NCBI RefSeq assembly: GCF_026626335.1
Contig: NZ_JAPNTZ010000014.1
Coordinates: forward strand, 1 to 64,000
Reading direction: 5' to 3'
Source of the DNA: Paractinoplanes pyxinae
Lineage (GTDB): Bacteria > Actinomycetota > Actinomycetes > Mycobacteriales > Micromonosporaceae
Length of the DNA stretch: 64,000 nt
The translations under genes were made by a program, and so were the position numbers. Below, piece after piece: positions 25,017-33,046 of the stretch (position 1 is the first letter of the stretch; every line of letters begins with the position of its first letter). The notes beneath the pieces are model-generated. The model did not search any database. It was not told the origin of the DNA and was given only the letters and a program-made list of their open reading frames with translations.

Positions 25017-25663
25017 GCCCGGCCCCCTTGGAATCGGGTCCACGGGGTGACCGCCCGCTGGATCAGCACGATCACCCCGTCGGCGATGCCCGCGAGCAGC
25101 ACCGACAGGATGATGCCGACCAGGATCGGCTCGATGTAGAACAGCTGGAAGCCCCGGGTGAACAGCTGCCCGAGCCCGCCCACGCCGATCAGCGCACCCA
25201 CGCTGACCAGGCTGATGTTGGCCACCGTGGCCACCCGCAGGCCGGCCAGGATGACCGGCAGCGCCACCGGCAGCTCGACGTCGACGAGCCGCCGGAACCG
25301 GCGGTAGCCCATGGCCGTGGCCGACTCGGTGATCAGGGGGTCGACCGAACGCAGGCCGTCCGCGACCGTACGCGCCAGAAGTGCCACGGTGTAGATAGTG
25401 AGCGCGACGACGATGTTGAGCGGCGACAGGATCTTGGTGCCCAGCACCACCGGCAGGAACACGAACAGCGCCAGCGAAGGGATCGAGTAGAGGACGCCGG
25501 CCACGTTGACCAGCGGATGGTAGAGCCACGGGACGCGGACGCCCAGGTAGCCGATCGGCAGCGCGATGACGAACCCGAGCAGCACCGGCAGCAGCGCCAG
25601 CCAGATGTGCTGACGCAGCGCGGCCAGCACGGCCTCGGAGTTGTTGGACAGGTAAGTGATCAT
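25013..25663 (-). CDS. Osmoprotectant ABC transporter permease (OpuCB-like)
   Basis: 216 residues, paralogous to the next permease (LVDVELPVALPVILAGLRVA matches its EAA block, as does GVGGLGQLFTRG). Helix 1 is ALLPVLLGFVIALPIGYLGV. Its ATG (25663) shares bases with the stop of the ATPase gene, so translation is coupled. A single binding protein serves both permeases, the usual OpuC arrangement. Confidence 0.9.
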   Translation of the reverse strand: MITYLSNNSEAVLAALRQHIWLALLPVLLGFVIALPIGYLGVRVPWLYHPLVNVAGVLYSIPSLALFVFLPVVLGTKILSPLNIVVALTIYTVALLARTVADGLRSVDPLITESATAMGYRRFRRLVDVELPVALPVILAGLRVATVANISLVSVGALIGVGGLGQLFTRGFQLFYIEPILVGIILSVLLAGIADGVIVLIQRAVTPWTRFQGGRA

Positions 25664-26673
25664 CAGCCGCGCCGCGCCGCCAGGTAGTCGGCCAGGTCGT
25701 GGTGCGGCGTGATGCCGTCGGCCTTCCCGTCGGCGTCGACCCGGACGGCGATGCCGACCGGCGACAGGATGGCCAGGTCGGCCACCAGGCGCAGCGTGTC
25801 GGCGCTGGTGAAGGTGCCACCGGTCGGTCGTACGTCGTCGGCCCCGGTCTTCCAGCCGAGCGGGCGCCCTGCTTCGTCAAGGACAAGTTCGGCCGGTACG
25901 GGCAACACCGGCAGTTCGGCGGCGGTGTCGAAGGAGAGGCTGCGCAGACCGCGGTCGCGGCCCACGAACTCGGCCACGAACTCGTCGGCCGGGTCGGCCA
26001 GCAGCTCTTGCGGGGTGCCGACCTGCGCCACGACGCCGCCCTGACGGAAGATCACGACCACGTCGCCCAGCTTGATGGCCTCGTCGATGTCGTGCGTGAC
26101 CATGGCGATGGTCTTGCCCAGGTCTTTCTGCAGGCGCAGGAACTCGCGGTGCAGCTGCTCGCGGACGACCGGGTCGACCGCGCTGAACGGCTCGTCCATC
26201 AGCATGACGGGCGGGTCGGCGGCCAGCGCCCGGGCCACGCCGACGCGCTGCTGCTGACCGCCCGAGAGCTGGGCGGGATAACGCTTGGCGAACTCGGGGG
26301 CGAGACCCACGCGCTCGAGCAGCTCCAGGGCAGCCGTACGGGCCTCGCGGCGCGTCTTACCCAGGAGCACCGGCACGGTGGCGACATTGTCGAGAACCGT
26401 ACGGTGCGGGAAGAGGCCCGCGTGCTGGATCACATAGCCGATGCCGCGCCGCAGCAGGGCCTCGTCCTGACCGGCGACGTCCTGGCCGTCGATGAGCACG
26501 CGGCCCGAGGTGGGGCTGATCATTCGGTTGATCATGCGGAGGGATGTGGTCTTTCCGCAGCCTGACGGCCCGACGAACACCGTAGTTTTACCGGTGGGGA
26601 GTTCGAGCGAGACGTGATCGACTGCGGTGCCGCCGCCGGGATAGACCTTCACGACGTCATCGAATGTGATCAT
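25663..26673 (-). CDS. Osmoprotectant ABC transporter ATPase (OpuCA/ProV-like)
   Basis: 336 residues. Walker A is GPSGCGKTT (about 36-44), the signature is LSGGQQQRVGVARALA, Walker B is VMLMDEPFSAVD and the switch His is in MVTHDIDEA. A C-terminal regulatory extension of about 90 residues occupies the place of the CBS pair of OpuCA/ProV, but the CBS motifs are weak. It is the first gene of the operon, with a ribosome site TGGAGC before ATG 26673. It powers uptake of betaine-like solutes and is probably induced by osmotic stress; the promoter carries a TGAATA palindrome. Confidence 0.92.
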   Translation of the reverse strand: MITFDDVVKVYPGGGTAVDHVSLELPTGKTTVFVGPSGCGKTTSLRMINRMISPTSGRVLIDGQDVAGQDEALLRRGIGYVIQHAGLFPHRTVLDNVATVPVLLGKTRREARTAALELLERVGLAPEFAKRYPAQLSGGQQQRVGVARALAADPPVMLMDEPFSAVDPVVREQLHREFLRLQKDLGKTIAMVTHDIDEAIKLGDVVVIFRQGGVVAQVGTPQELLADPADEFVAEFVGRDRGLRSLSFDTAAELPVLPVPAELVLDEAGRPLGWKTGADDVRPTGGTFTSADTLRLVADLAILSPVGIAVRVDADGKADGITPHHDLADYLAARRG

Positions 26674-26692
26674 GGCGCTCCAGGCTAGCGAG

Positions 26693-26737
26693 TGAATACC
26701 ACTATTCATACTTCAGGGGTAGTGAATAGGATGTCAA
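26693..26737. promoter_or_regulatory. Osmoprotectant operon promoter with TGAATA operator
   Basis: TGAATA-CCAC-TATTCA (26693-26708) is a perfect inverted repeat, and a third half-site TGAATA lies at 26723-26728. On the minus strand a consensus TTGACA (complement of 26732-26737) is followed 18 bases later by AAGTAT. This would start transcription at about 26700, on top of the palindrome. It looks like a repressor-controlled promoter for the transporter operon; the regulator is not evident nearby. Confidence 0.5.
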
Positions 26738-26787
26738 CGGCCCGGGGGAGCCGTTACGGTTCAGAAACAAGCGTTGATGGTGGCGTT

Positions 26788-28245
26788 ATGCAGGTAGAAC
26801 GACTCGACGGCCGCGGGCTGACCGTGACCGCCCTCCTGGCGATCGCTTCCGGACGTTCCGGGGTCGAGGTCGATCCGGCCGCGTTGCGCCGGGTCGAGGG
26901 TCGGCACGCGATGCTGCAGCAAGCGCGGGCGCAGGGCGCAGTCTATGGCGCGAACACGGGCGTCGGCGCCAATCGGCACGAACGGACGGCCGACGACGAG
27001 GAGCGCGGCCTGCGGCTGTTGCGCAGTCACTGTGCGGCGGTCGGACCGCTCGAGGACGACATCACGGCCCGGGCGATGATGGCCGTACGCCTCAATCAGA
27101 TCCTGGCCGGCGGTTCCGGGGTGTCTCGTCAGGTGGCGGAGGCGCTGGCCGCGGCGCTGCACGACGGCGCGGTGCCGGCCATCCACTCGTGGGGCGCCAT
27201 CGGCACCGGCGACCTGGCCGCGCTGGCCGAGCTGAGCCTCACGCTGGCCGGCGAGCGGCCGTGGCGCGACGGCAAGGGGCCGGTCACCACGTTCGGCGCC
27301 ACCGACGCGCTGCCCATGATCAGTTCCAGTGCGCTCACCGTGGCGACGGCGGCCCGGGCGCTGCAGAAGATGCAGAGCCAGGTACGGGCGTCAGTGGTGG
27401 TGGCGGCGCTGAGTTTCCTGGCGTTGCGGGGCAACCCCGAGGCGTACGACGTGAACGTGCACCGCAATCGGGCGCATCCCGGCCAGGTCGAGGTGGCGCG
27501 GCTGATGAGCCGGCTCGTGGCGGGCAGCGTGGCTCCCGTGCGCATCCAGGACCCGTTCGGCCTGCGCGTTCTGCCGCAGGTCACGGCGCCCGCCATCCAC
27601 GCCGCCCGGTCCCTGGACGACGCGGTGACCGCCGAGCTCAACGCGGCCGTCGAGAACCCGCTGGTCACCCCGGACGGCGTACGGCATCACGGGCAGTTCC
27701 ACACGGCGACGCTGGCCTCGCAACTGGACGCGGTGCGCGGGGCTTTCCTGCCCGTGTTGTCGCTCTCGACTGCGCGTCTGGGTCTGCTCATGCGCCCCGA
27801 TCTGACCGGTCTGCGGGCGTTCCTGGCGGCCGGTCCGGCCGGCAGCTCCGGCCTGATGATCAGCGAGTACGTCGTCCAGGACCTGCTCACCGAGATCCGC
27901 GTGGGCATGACGCCGACCGCGGCCGGCACGCTCAGCATCTCGCTCGGACTGGAGGAACATGCAAGCTTTGCGACGCAAGGTGCACGTTCGTTGCGCACTA
28001 TGACGCAACTTGCGCCGACGCTGCTGGCGGCGGAACTGCTCGCAGCTGTTCGCGCGTTGCGCATGGCGCCCGGCCGGCTCACCGCCGGGCCGCTGCGCGA
28101 CGCGTTCGAGATGGCCAACGAGGCGCTCGACCCGTCCGAGGAGGACCGTCCGCTGGGCGCCGACCTGGAACGGGCGGCCGAACTGTTGCCGAGGCTGGGT
28201 GCGGTGCTCGACTACTCGTCGATGGGCCTGAGCTCGTCGGCGTAA
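26788..28245 (+). CDS. HAL/PAL-fold aromatic amino acid lyase homologue with non-canonical MIO triad (GTG)
   Basis: 485 residues, clearly the histidine/phenylalanine ammonia-lyase fold: tyrosine loop AVYGANTGVGANRHE (Tyr53) and C-terminal LGLEEHASFATQGARSL. The MIO-forming Ala-Ser-Gly is replaced by Gly139-Thr140-Gly141 (WGAIGTGDLAALAE; codons GGC ACC GGC at 27202-27210). Other catalytic positions differ too: the Asn of the usual LINGT block reads MISSS, and the Tyr of DPYSLRCQPQV reads DPFGLRVLPQV, while the Arg and helix Glu are kept. It may have low activity or another role. It converges on the cupin gene with a 34-bp overlap. Confidence 0.88.
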   Translation: MQVERLDGRGLTVTALLAIASGRSGVEVDPAALRRVEGRHAMLQQARAQGAVYGANTGVGANRHERTADDEERGLRLLRSHCAAVGPLEDDITARAMMAVRLNQILAGGSGVSRQVAEALAAALHDGAVPAIHSWGAIGTGDLAALAELSLTLAGERPWRDGKGPVTTFGATDALPMISSSALTVATAARALQKMQSQVRASVVVAALSFLALRGNPEAYDVNVHRNRAHPGQVEVARLMSRLVAGSVAPVRIQDPFGLRVLPQVTAPAIHAARSLDDAVTAELNAAVENPLVTPDGVRHHGQFHTATLASQLDAVRGAFLPVLSLSTARLGLLMRPDLTGLRAFLAAGPAGSSGLMISEYVVQDLLTEIRVGMTPTAAGTLSISLGLEEHASFATQGARSLRTMTQLAPTLLAAELLAAVRALRMAPGRLTAGPLRDAFEMANEALDPSEEDRPLGADLERAAELLPRLGAVLDYSSMGLSSSA

Positions 28246-28706
28246 CTGACCGCCTTGCGGCGCAGCACGCCCGAGCGGCTGATCGAGTACTGCCCCATGC
28301 GCCACAGCGGCGGCGAGTACGCGTGGATCGACACCGAGCCGTCGACCGCCCCGCCCATGCGGTGAATGTGGTCGGGCCCGAACGCGAACGTCCGGCCGGC
28401 GTCGACCACGCGCGTGACCGGTTCGCCGCCCATGCGCGGGGTGGCCTCGGTGACCGCGCCCCGGGTGACGGCGACCGCGCCCGAGGACGTGTCGTGGTCG
28501 TGCCAGCCGGTGTCGTCGACGACGTTCCAGCACAGCACCCAGACGTCGATGTCGCTGTCGCGGTACACCGACGCGTAGTGCCGTCCGCCGGTGTCGTGCC
28601 GCACCAGGTGCTCCCACAACTCCGGCTGCGCCGCGAAATCGGCGACCCAGCGCTTGAGTTCCCGCGTGTCGAGCACGCGACCGGGCGGAGCCGGCAACAC
28701 GGTCAT
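28212..28706 (-). CDS. Cysteine dioxygenase-like cupin
   Basis: 164 residues of the cysteine dioxygenase type I family. The iron ligands are His in TGWHDHDTSSGAVAV (two) and His in PDHIHRMGG. Strand blocks IDVWVLCWNVVDDTGW and VSIHAYSPPLWRMGQYSI are typical. Family members oxidise cysteine or a related thiol such as mercaptopropionate with O2. Its ATG overlaps the amidohydrolase stop (ATGA), with GGAGGG just upstream, so both are made from one message controlled by the paired LacI-type operators. Confidence 0.85.
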   Translation of the reverse strand: MTVLPAPPGRVLDTRELKRWVADFAAQPELWEHLVRHDTGGRHYASVYRDSDIDVWVLCWNVVDDTGWHDHDTSSGAVAVTRGAVTEATPRMGGEPVTRVVDAGRTFAFGPDHIHRMGGAVDGSVSIHAYSPPLWRMGQYSISRSGVLRRKAVSYADELRPIDE

Positions 28707-29590
28707 GGCAGCCCTCCTGTGAGAAAGCGGTGCGGGTTGGCGCGGAAAAGCGCATGCGTGAAGGCCGCGCCCAGGTCAGGGTCAACGGCTTCGGCGTACG
28801 GGCGGTCGGAGCCGGAGACAAGCGGGTCGACACCGACAACGCGCACCATCGCGTCGATCGCGCGCGTGCCGTACGACGAGGTCTCGTAGAAAACGCCGGT
28901 GTCGAGCGCACCCAAGGCGCCGCCACGAGCCGCCAGACGTTCGTGATGCAGCGGCGCCAGCCCGGCGAGAGCGACGAAACCGATGCGCAACTGTGGATGC
29001 AGCGGGCGGCCGCAGACGTGCCAGGCCAGCCAGGATTGGTGCAGTTGCGACACGTACGGGACCAGGGCGGGCCACCAGGCCGGCAGACCCGGATCGCTGG
29101 CGGGCGCGGGCCCCGGATGCACGAGCACCGGTTTGCCCGCCCTTTCCGCCTCGGCGAGCAGCGGGCCGACGTGCGCGATGCCGGCCGGATCGGCCAGCGC
29201 GGTGGCCGGCAGCTGCAGCCCGGCCACGCGATCCTCCCGCAGCACCTTGGCCAGCCCGTCCGGGTCGAGCTCGGTGACGGAGGCGGCCGCCCAGACCTCG
29301 AAGGGTTCGCCCAGCTCGAGCGCGCTCTCGTGCCAGATGTCGATCAGCTCGCGGCCGTCGTGGGCGGGCAGGCGCTCGATGCCGAGCGGGGAGGAGAGCG
29401 AGATGAGGGCCCGATCGCTCGGCTCCCGCCGACGGCGAAGCTCGACGTCGTGGGCTGCGGGGTTCACTTCGTACGGATCTTCGCCGGCCAGATGAAGCGT
29501 CCACCCGCGCAGATACGGAAAAGCCTCGCGGCGCCGCAGGGCCTCAACCAGCCGAGGCGGCCACAGGTGCTGGTGGCAGTCGATCACCAT
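28703..29590 (-). CDS. Amidohydrolase (ACMSD-like, TIM-barrel metal hydrolase)
   Basis: 295 residues. It opens with the metal-binding HxH (VIDCHQHLWPPRLVEAL). A later histidine block is KPVLVHPGPAP and the late Asp is in LVSGSDRPYAEAV. This is the amidohydrolase-2 type used for decarboxylation or lactone/amide hydrolysis; the substrate is unknown. Ribosome site GAGGAGGG precedes ATG 29590. The promoter holds two mirrored LacI-type operators, so the divergently encoded LacI protein should repress this gene and the following cupin gene. Confidence 0.82.
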   Translation of the reverse strand: MVIDCHQHLWPPRLVEALRRREAFPYLRGWTLHLAGEDPYEVNPAAHDVELRRRREPSDRALISLSSPLGIERLPAHDGRELIDIWHESALELGEPFEVWAAASVTELDPDGLAKVLREDRVAGLQLPATALADPAGIAHVGPLLAEAERAGKPVLVHPGPAPASDPGLPAWWPALVPYVSQLHQSWLAWHVCGRPLHPQLRIGFVALAGLAPLHHERLAARGGALGALDTGVFYETSSYGTRAIDAMVRVVGVDPLVSGSDRPYAEAVDPDLGAAFTHALFRANPHRFLTGGLP

Positions 29591-29608
29591 AGGCCCTCCT
29601 CACGGCTA

Positions 29609-29647
29609 GGGAAGCGCTTCACTCCGGCTCTAAGTGAAGCGCTTCCC
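29609..29647. promoter_or_regulatory. Paired LacI-family operators (GGGAAGCGCTTCAC and mirror)
   Basis: GGGAAGCGCTTCAC (29609-29622) and its perfect reverse complement GTGAAGCGCTTCCC (29634-29647) are separated by 11 bases. Each contains the self-palindrome GAAGCGCTTC with the central CG typical of LacI/CcpA-family sites. They sit 19 bases before the amidohydrolase start and 220 bases before the LacI gene. The mirrored pair suggests two dimers bound side by side. Confidence 0.85.
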
Positions 29648-29867
29648 TCCCCACTTTGGCAATGTGTTCCCGGGCACCGGGATTTCACTTGGTTGCTCGC
29701 AGCTGGCGGCTCACCGCAATGGCGGTCCTCGGACGGGTGGGCCGTCCACGAGTGCTGCTCACGGGATTGGCTGGCCCCTGGATGTGAAAACGGGCGCTTG
29801 TCGACCCGCAGGTGAGTCGGGCGGTTAGGGGGCGTGGGGGCGGGCCGGCCGGTGTTACTGTCGGCCG

Positions 29868-30860
29868 GTGTCGAGGCAGCCGGGGCGACGGACGCTTCAG
29901 GACCTGGCCTCAGCGGCCGGGCTGTCGCTCGCTGCCACGTCGTACGCGTTGCGAGGCCTGCGTGGGTCGCCGGCCACCATTCAGCGGGTTCGCGAACTGG
30001 CTGACGAGCTCGGATACACAGTCGACCCGATCGCCAGGGCGCTCGCCTCGGGGCGTACGGGCTGGGTCGGGGTTTCCGGCTCGCTGCGCGACCTGTGGCA
30101 GCAGGACTTCTCGGTGCTGCTCACCCGCGCTCTGCGCCGTGAGGGCCGCTTCGCGACGATCGCTGACGCTGACGCCGACCCGGAGCTCGAACGCCGGATC
30201 GTCGAGCAGTTCGCCGCCCAGCGCGTCGACGGTGCGCTGGTCTCCCCGGTCGACCCCACGGCAAGCTATTGGCAACTGCTCGGCGACGAGGTCACAGTCG
30301 TGTCGATCGGCGACGCCCTGACGGCCCGGGCAGGCAGCGGCAGCGTCCTGTTCGACAACGAATTCGGCGTACGCGCGGCCCTCGCGCACCTGGCCGACCT
30401 CGGCCACCAGCGGGTCGGACTGCTCGCGCCCGCGCTGCCGTCGACGCCGGGCCGACCGGCCCAACTGCTCGCACCGACGATCGCCGGCACACTCGGCATC
30501 GAGCTGGTGGCGATCTCCGCGCCGGCCGCCACCGCCGACGCCATCGACGTGGTGTCGTCGCTGCTGGCGGCCCGCGACCGCCCGACCGGCGTGTTCTGCC
30601 TCAGCGACTCGCTGGCCTTCGCGGTTTACCGTGCCGCCCGGGACGCCGGCCTGCGCATCCCCGAAGACTTGTCGGTGATCGGCTACGACGACCATCAGCT
30701 GGCCGTCCTGGTCGAGCCCGGCCTGACCACCATGGCCTGGGACGAGGACGCCATAGTGGCCGCGGCGGTAGAGCAACTCGAGTCACCCGGCGGCGCGCCG
30801 CTGTTCCGCCCCGAGCTGGTAGTCCGCGGCTCCACCGGCGTCCCGCACCAGTCATATTGA
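29868..30860 (+). CDS. LacI-family transcriptional regulator
   Basis: 330 residues. The N-terminal HTH is TLQDLASAAGLSLAATSYALRG with hinge ARALASGRTGWVGVS. The periplasmic-binding-like effector domain follows (SVLFDNEFGVRAALAHLADLGHQRVGLLAP, GVFCLSDSLAFAVYRAARDAG, IPEDLSVIGYDDHQLA). GTG 29868 is the start that gives a normal HTH position. It is divergent from the amidohydrolase-cupin operon and almost surely binds the two operators in between. The last codons lie inside a separate palindrome array at 30854-30874. Confidence 0.92.
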   Translation: MSRQPGRRTLQDLASAAGLSLAATSYALRGLRGSPATIQRVRELADELGYTVDPIARALASGRTGWVGVSGSLRDLWQQDFSVLLTRALRREGRFATIADADADPELERRIVEQFAAQRVDGALVSPVDPTASYWQLLGDEVTVVSIGDALTARAGSGSVLFDNEFGVRAALAHLADLGHQRVGLLAPALPSTPGRPAQLLAPTIAGTLGIELVAISAPAATADAIDVVSSLLAARDRPTGVFCLSDSLAFAVYRAARDAGLRIPEDLSVIGYDDHQLAVLVEPGLTTMAWDEDAIVAAAVEQLESPGGAPLFRPELVVRGSTGVPHQSY

Positions 30861-30874
30861 CGGTCAATATTGAC
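30854..30874. promoter_or_regulatory. ATATTGAC palindrome array over the LacI stop codon
   Basis: ATATTGAC (30854-30861), GTCAATAT (30863-30870) and ATATTGAC again (30867-30874) overlap. The first pair makes a perfect 17-bp palindrome. Two TTGACG words (30857, 30870) could be -35 boxes, with TACATG at 30881 as a -10 for the first. The self-complementary ACATGTACATGT (30876-30887) follows at once. It looks like an operator-promoter, yet no convincing gene lies downstream on the plus strand. Confidence 0.5.
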
Positions 30875-31351
30875 GACATGTACATGTTGATACACACGTC
30901 AACACGTACACATGAGCAATCAACATGTCGCTCGCGAAGCCGCTCGATGCCGCCCAGGACGAGCTCGGCGCCCAGTTCCGCACGAGCCGGGTCGACAGAC
31001 AGGGCGGGCTCGTCGTGAGCGGTGCGCGAGCTTTGTGACAGGCCGGACGGGCTTGCTGCCAGATCTACCTGTGCGCGGGCGCACGCCTGGACTTGTTGAC
31101 AGGCTGGACGGGATCGCTGGCTGATCTGGGTGAGCACGGCGCTGGGTCTGCGTGAGCTCGTCGATCACCCGGACGAGCTCGTCAGCAAGAGGGCGACCCT
31201 GCCGGCAGCCGTGGGGTTAGGACATCGGCGGGCCGTGTCATCCGTGTGTGTCGTTGCGTCCAGCGCCTTGCCGCGGATGAGGGCATCGCTCGGGCGTGGA
31301 CGCCGTGGCGGGGGTTCGCCGTCTGGACGCTGCCGTGGTGCTGATCGGGGC
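30875..31351. other. Gene-poor interval with a 61-bp imperfect repeat
   Basis: About 480 bases with no gene I can support. Two imperfect copies of a block (TGACAGGC(C/T)GGACGGG...GCTG...GATCT) start at 31036 and 31097, a 61-bp period. A GTG frame at 31130 (STALGLRELVDHPDELVSKR) and an ATG frame at 30925 (SLAKPLDAAQDELGAQF) look protein-like but end or decay quickly. They may be gene remnants. Confidence 0.4.
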
Positions 31352-33046
31352 TCAGGTTGGCCAGCCGCCGGCCAGGCGGTCGATGATGTGGTCCATGTCG
31401 CGGCCGAAGGGGCGGTCGGCGGTTCCGGGCGGTAGGGCGGCGTCCAGGTCGTTCAGCGCGGGGCTCCGCGGGGCGCCCAGGCGCTGGGCTTGTATGACGG
31501 CGAGCAACTCGGCGGCCAAGACGTCGCGTAGGCCGGTCAGCACCTCGTCCAGGCATTCGGCGGCCTCGAAGCCGAAGCTCTGCACGTCCTCCTGGCCCAG
31601 CGAAGTCTCGATGGCGCCGGTCAGAGTTGGTAGCGCGAAGCGGCGTAGGCGGTGGGTCACGCCGGCGGCGCGTTTGTGGACGGCGGCCATTCCGGCGTGC
31701 AGGCCGGGGGAGTGGGAGAGCTGAGGGGCCAGGCCGGTGACTCTCGGGTCGAGCAGGCGGTGCAGGCGGGCCGCGCCCAGCTCGGCCAGGTGCACCAAAG
31801 CTGTGGTGAGCGCGCCGAGGGCCGCTGTGAGGTCGGTGCCGGCGAAGCCGAAGGTGCCGACGAACTCGCCGTCGAGGTGGGCGGGGGAGTCGGTGACCGC
31901 GTTCAGGGAACGGTCGATGGCGGCGTCGAGCGCTTCGACCGCTCGCTGAGCCACGGCCAGGGCGGGTGCGGTGACCCGGAACGAGACCGGAGCTTGCAGC
32001 GCCCCGGGCTCGCCCTCGCCCCGCCGACGCCGCAGCTCGTTGAGCACAGCCCCCAGTTCGTCGCTGTCGGCCAGCGCGGCCTGCAACGGATCGAGGCTGG
32101 CCCGGATCGCCGTGTGCGAGGCAGCTGCCCCCACGATGAGCTGCCCGATGAGCGTGTGAGCGGCGGCGCTTCCCAGCACGGCCAGCCCGGTCAGTCCGGG
32201 CACGCCCTCCAGGAAGGCGATGCCCTCCTTCGGCCCGAACGAAGTCGGCGCCAGACCCGCTTTCGTCAGCGCCGGCTCCGCGTCGACCGCCACCGGACTG
32301 GCGTCCCGAGGCGGGCCCGCCCAGCGAACTTGCGGCGCACCGCCGGCTCGCCCTGCGCCGTCGGTCTGGACTACACCGCCGGTTTGGCCCGCGCGTTCGG
32401 TCTGCCCTGTGCCGCCGCCCTGCCCTGCGCCGTCGGCCCGCCCTGACCCGCCGGCCTGCCCTGTGCCGCCAATCTGCCCCGCGCCACCGGCTTGGCCTGG
32501 GTTGGCGGCTTCAGACTGGCTGGAAGCCGGGCTCGGGTCGGGAAGCGGGTCGTCCTCGAGGACCTGGCCGGCCCCTAAGAGAGCGGCTCCTGCGTGGGCC
32601 AGAGGGATGATTTCGCCGGCGGCGCCGCTTCCGTGGGCCGGGATGGCGGGGATGACGTCGGCGTTGAGGACGGCGGTGAGGTGGCGGCACAGCTCGGGCG
32701 AGACGCCGGCGGCCGGGTCGAGGAAGGTGCGCAGGCGGGCGGCGAACAGGGCGCGGGCATGGTCGCGGCGTAGCCAGGGTGGGGAGCCGACCGCGCGGCC
32801 GAGCATGAGGTTGTCCTGGTGGCGGCGCTGGGCTTCGGCGTCCAGGCGTAGGCCGGACATGGCGCCCATGCCGGTGTTCACGCCGTAGACGACTCGGCCG
32901 GCCAGGTCGGCCAGGGCGGAGCGGCGGCTTTCGGTGAGCGCGGCGATCAGCTCGGGGGCCAGTTCCAGCTGGCAGTTGCCCCGGGCGACCGCCAAGATGA
33001 CCGTACGGTCAAGTTCTTGCCGCTTGTGGATGACTACGTGCTTCAT
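31352..33046 (-). CDS. HAL/PAL-fold homologue lacking the MIO serine (AAG) with a hexapeptide-repeat insertion
   Basis: 564 residues. The fold is that of histidine ammonia-lyase: VVYGVNTGMGAMSG (Tyr54), IPAHGSGAAGEIIPLAHAG, KEGIAFLEGV and late QEDVQSFGFEAAE. The cofactor triad reads Ala142-Ala143-Gly144 (codons at 32615-32623), so the MIO group cannot form. The Asn of the usual LLNGT is Glu here, and the Tyr of the PYS motif is missing. Residues 184-243 are a run of ten Gly-rich hexapeptides inserted after the triad domain. It overlaps the cyclodeaminase-like gene by ATGA and is probably co-expressed with it. The function is unknown: a pseudoenzyme or a new activity. Confidence 0.85.
   Translation of the reverse strand: MKHVVIHKRQELDRTVILAVARGNCQLELAPELIAALTESRRSALADLAGRVVYGVNTGMGAMSGLRLDAEAQRRHQDNLMLGRAVGSPPWLRRDHARALFAARLRTFLDPAAGVSPELCRHLTAVLNADVIPAIPAHGSGAAGEIIPLAHAGAALLGAGQVLEDDPLPDPSPASSQSEAANPGQAGGAGQIGGTGQAGGSGRADGAGQGGGTGQTERAGQTGGVVQTDGAGRAGGAPQVRWAGPPRDASPVAVDAEPALTKAGLAPTSFGPKEGIAFLEGVPGLTGLAVLGSAAAHTLIGQLIVGAAASHTAIRASLDPLQAALADSDELGAVLNELRRRRGEGEPGALQAPVSFRVTAPALAVAQRAVEALDAAIDRSLNAVTDSPAHLDGEFVGTFGFAGTDLTAALGALTTALVHLAELGAARLHRLLDPRVTGLAPQLSHSPGLHAGMAAVHKRAAGVTHRLRRFALPTLTGAIETSLGQEDVQSFGFEAAECLDEVLTGLRDVLAAELLAVIQAQRLGAPRSPALNDLDAALPPGTADRPFGRDMDHIIDRLAGGWPT
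32318..32497 (-). repeat. Ten 18-bp (hexapeptide) repeats inside the HAL-like gene
   Basis: Ten consecutive units of six codons, consensus G-Q-(A/T)-G-G-(A/T), at residues 184-243 (GQAGGA, GQIGGT, GQAGGS, GRADGA, GQGGGT, GQTERA and so on, fading to PQVRWA). They form a low-complexity loop absent from normal HAL/PAL proteins. The unit length keeps frame, so copy number could vary between strains by slippage. Confidence 0.85.

Noticed and set aside
30912..31124. 70-codon plus-strand gene after the LacI regulator
   Set aside because: Arg/Pro-rich composition, no ribosome site and no similarity. It behaves like a shadow frame in GC-rich DNA.
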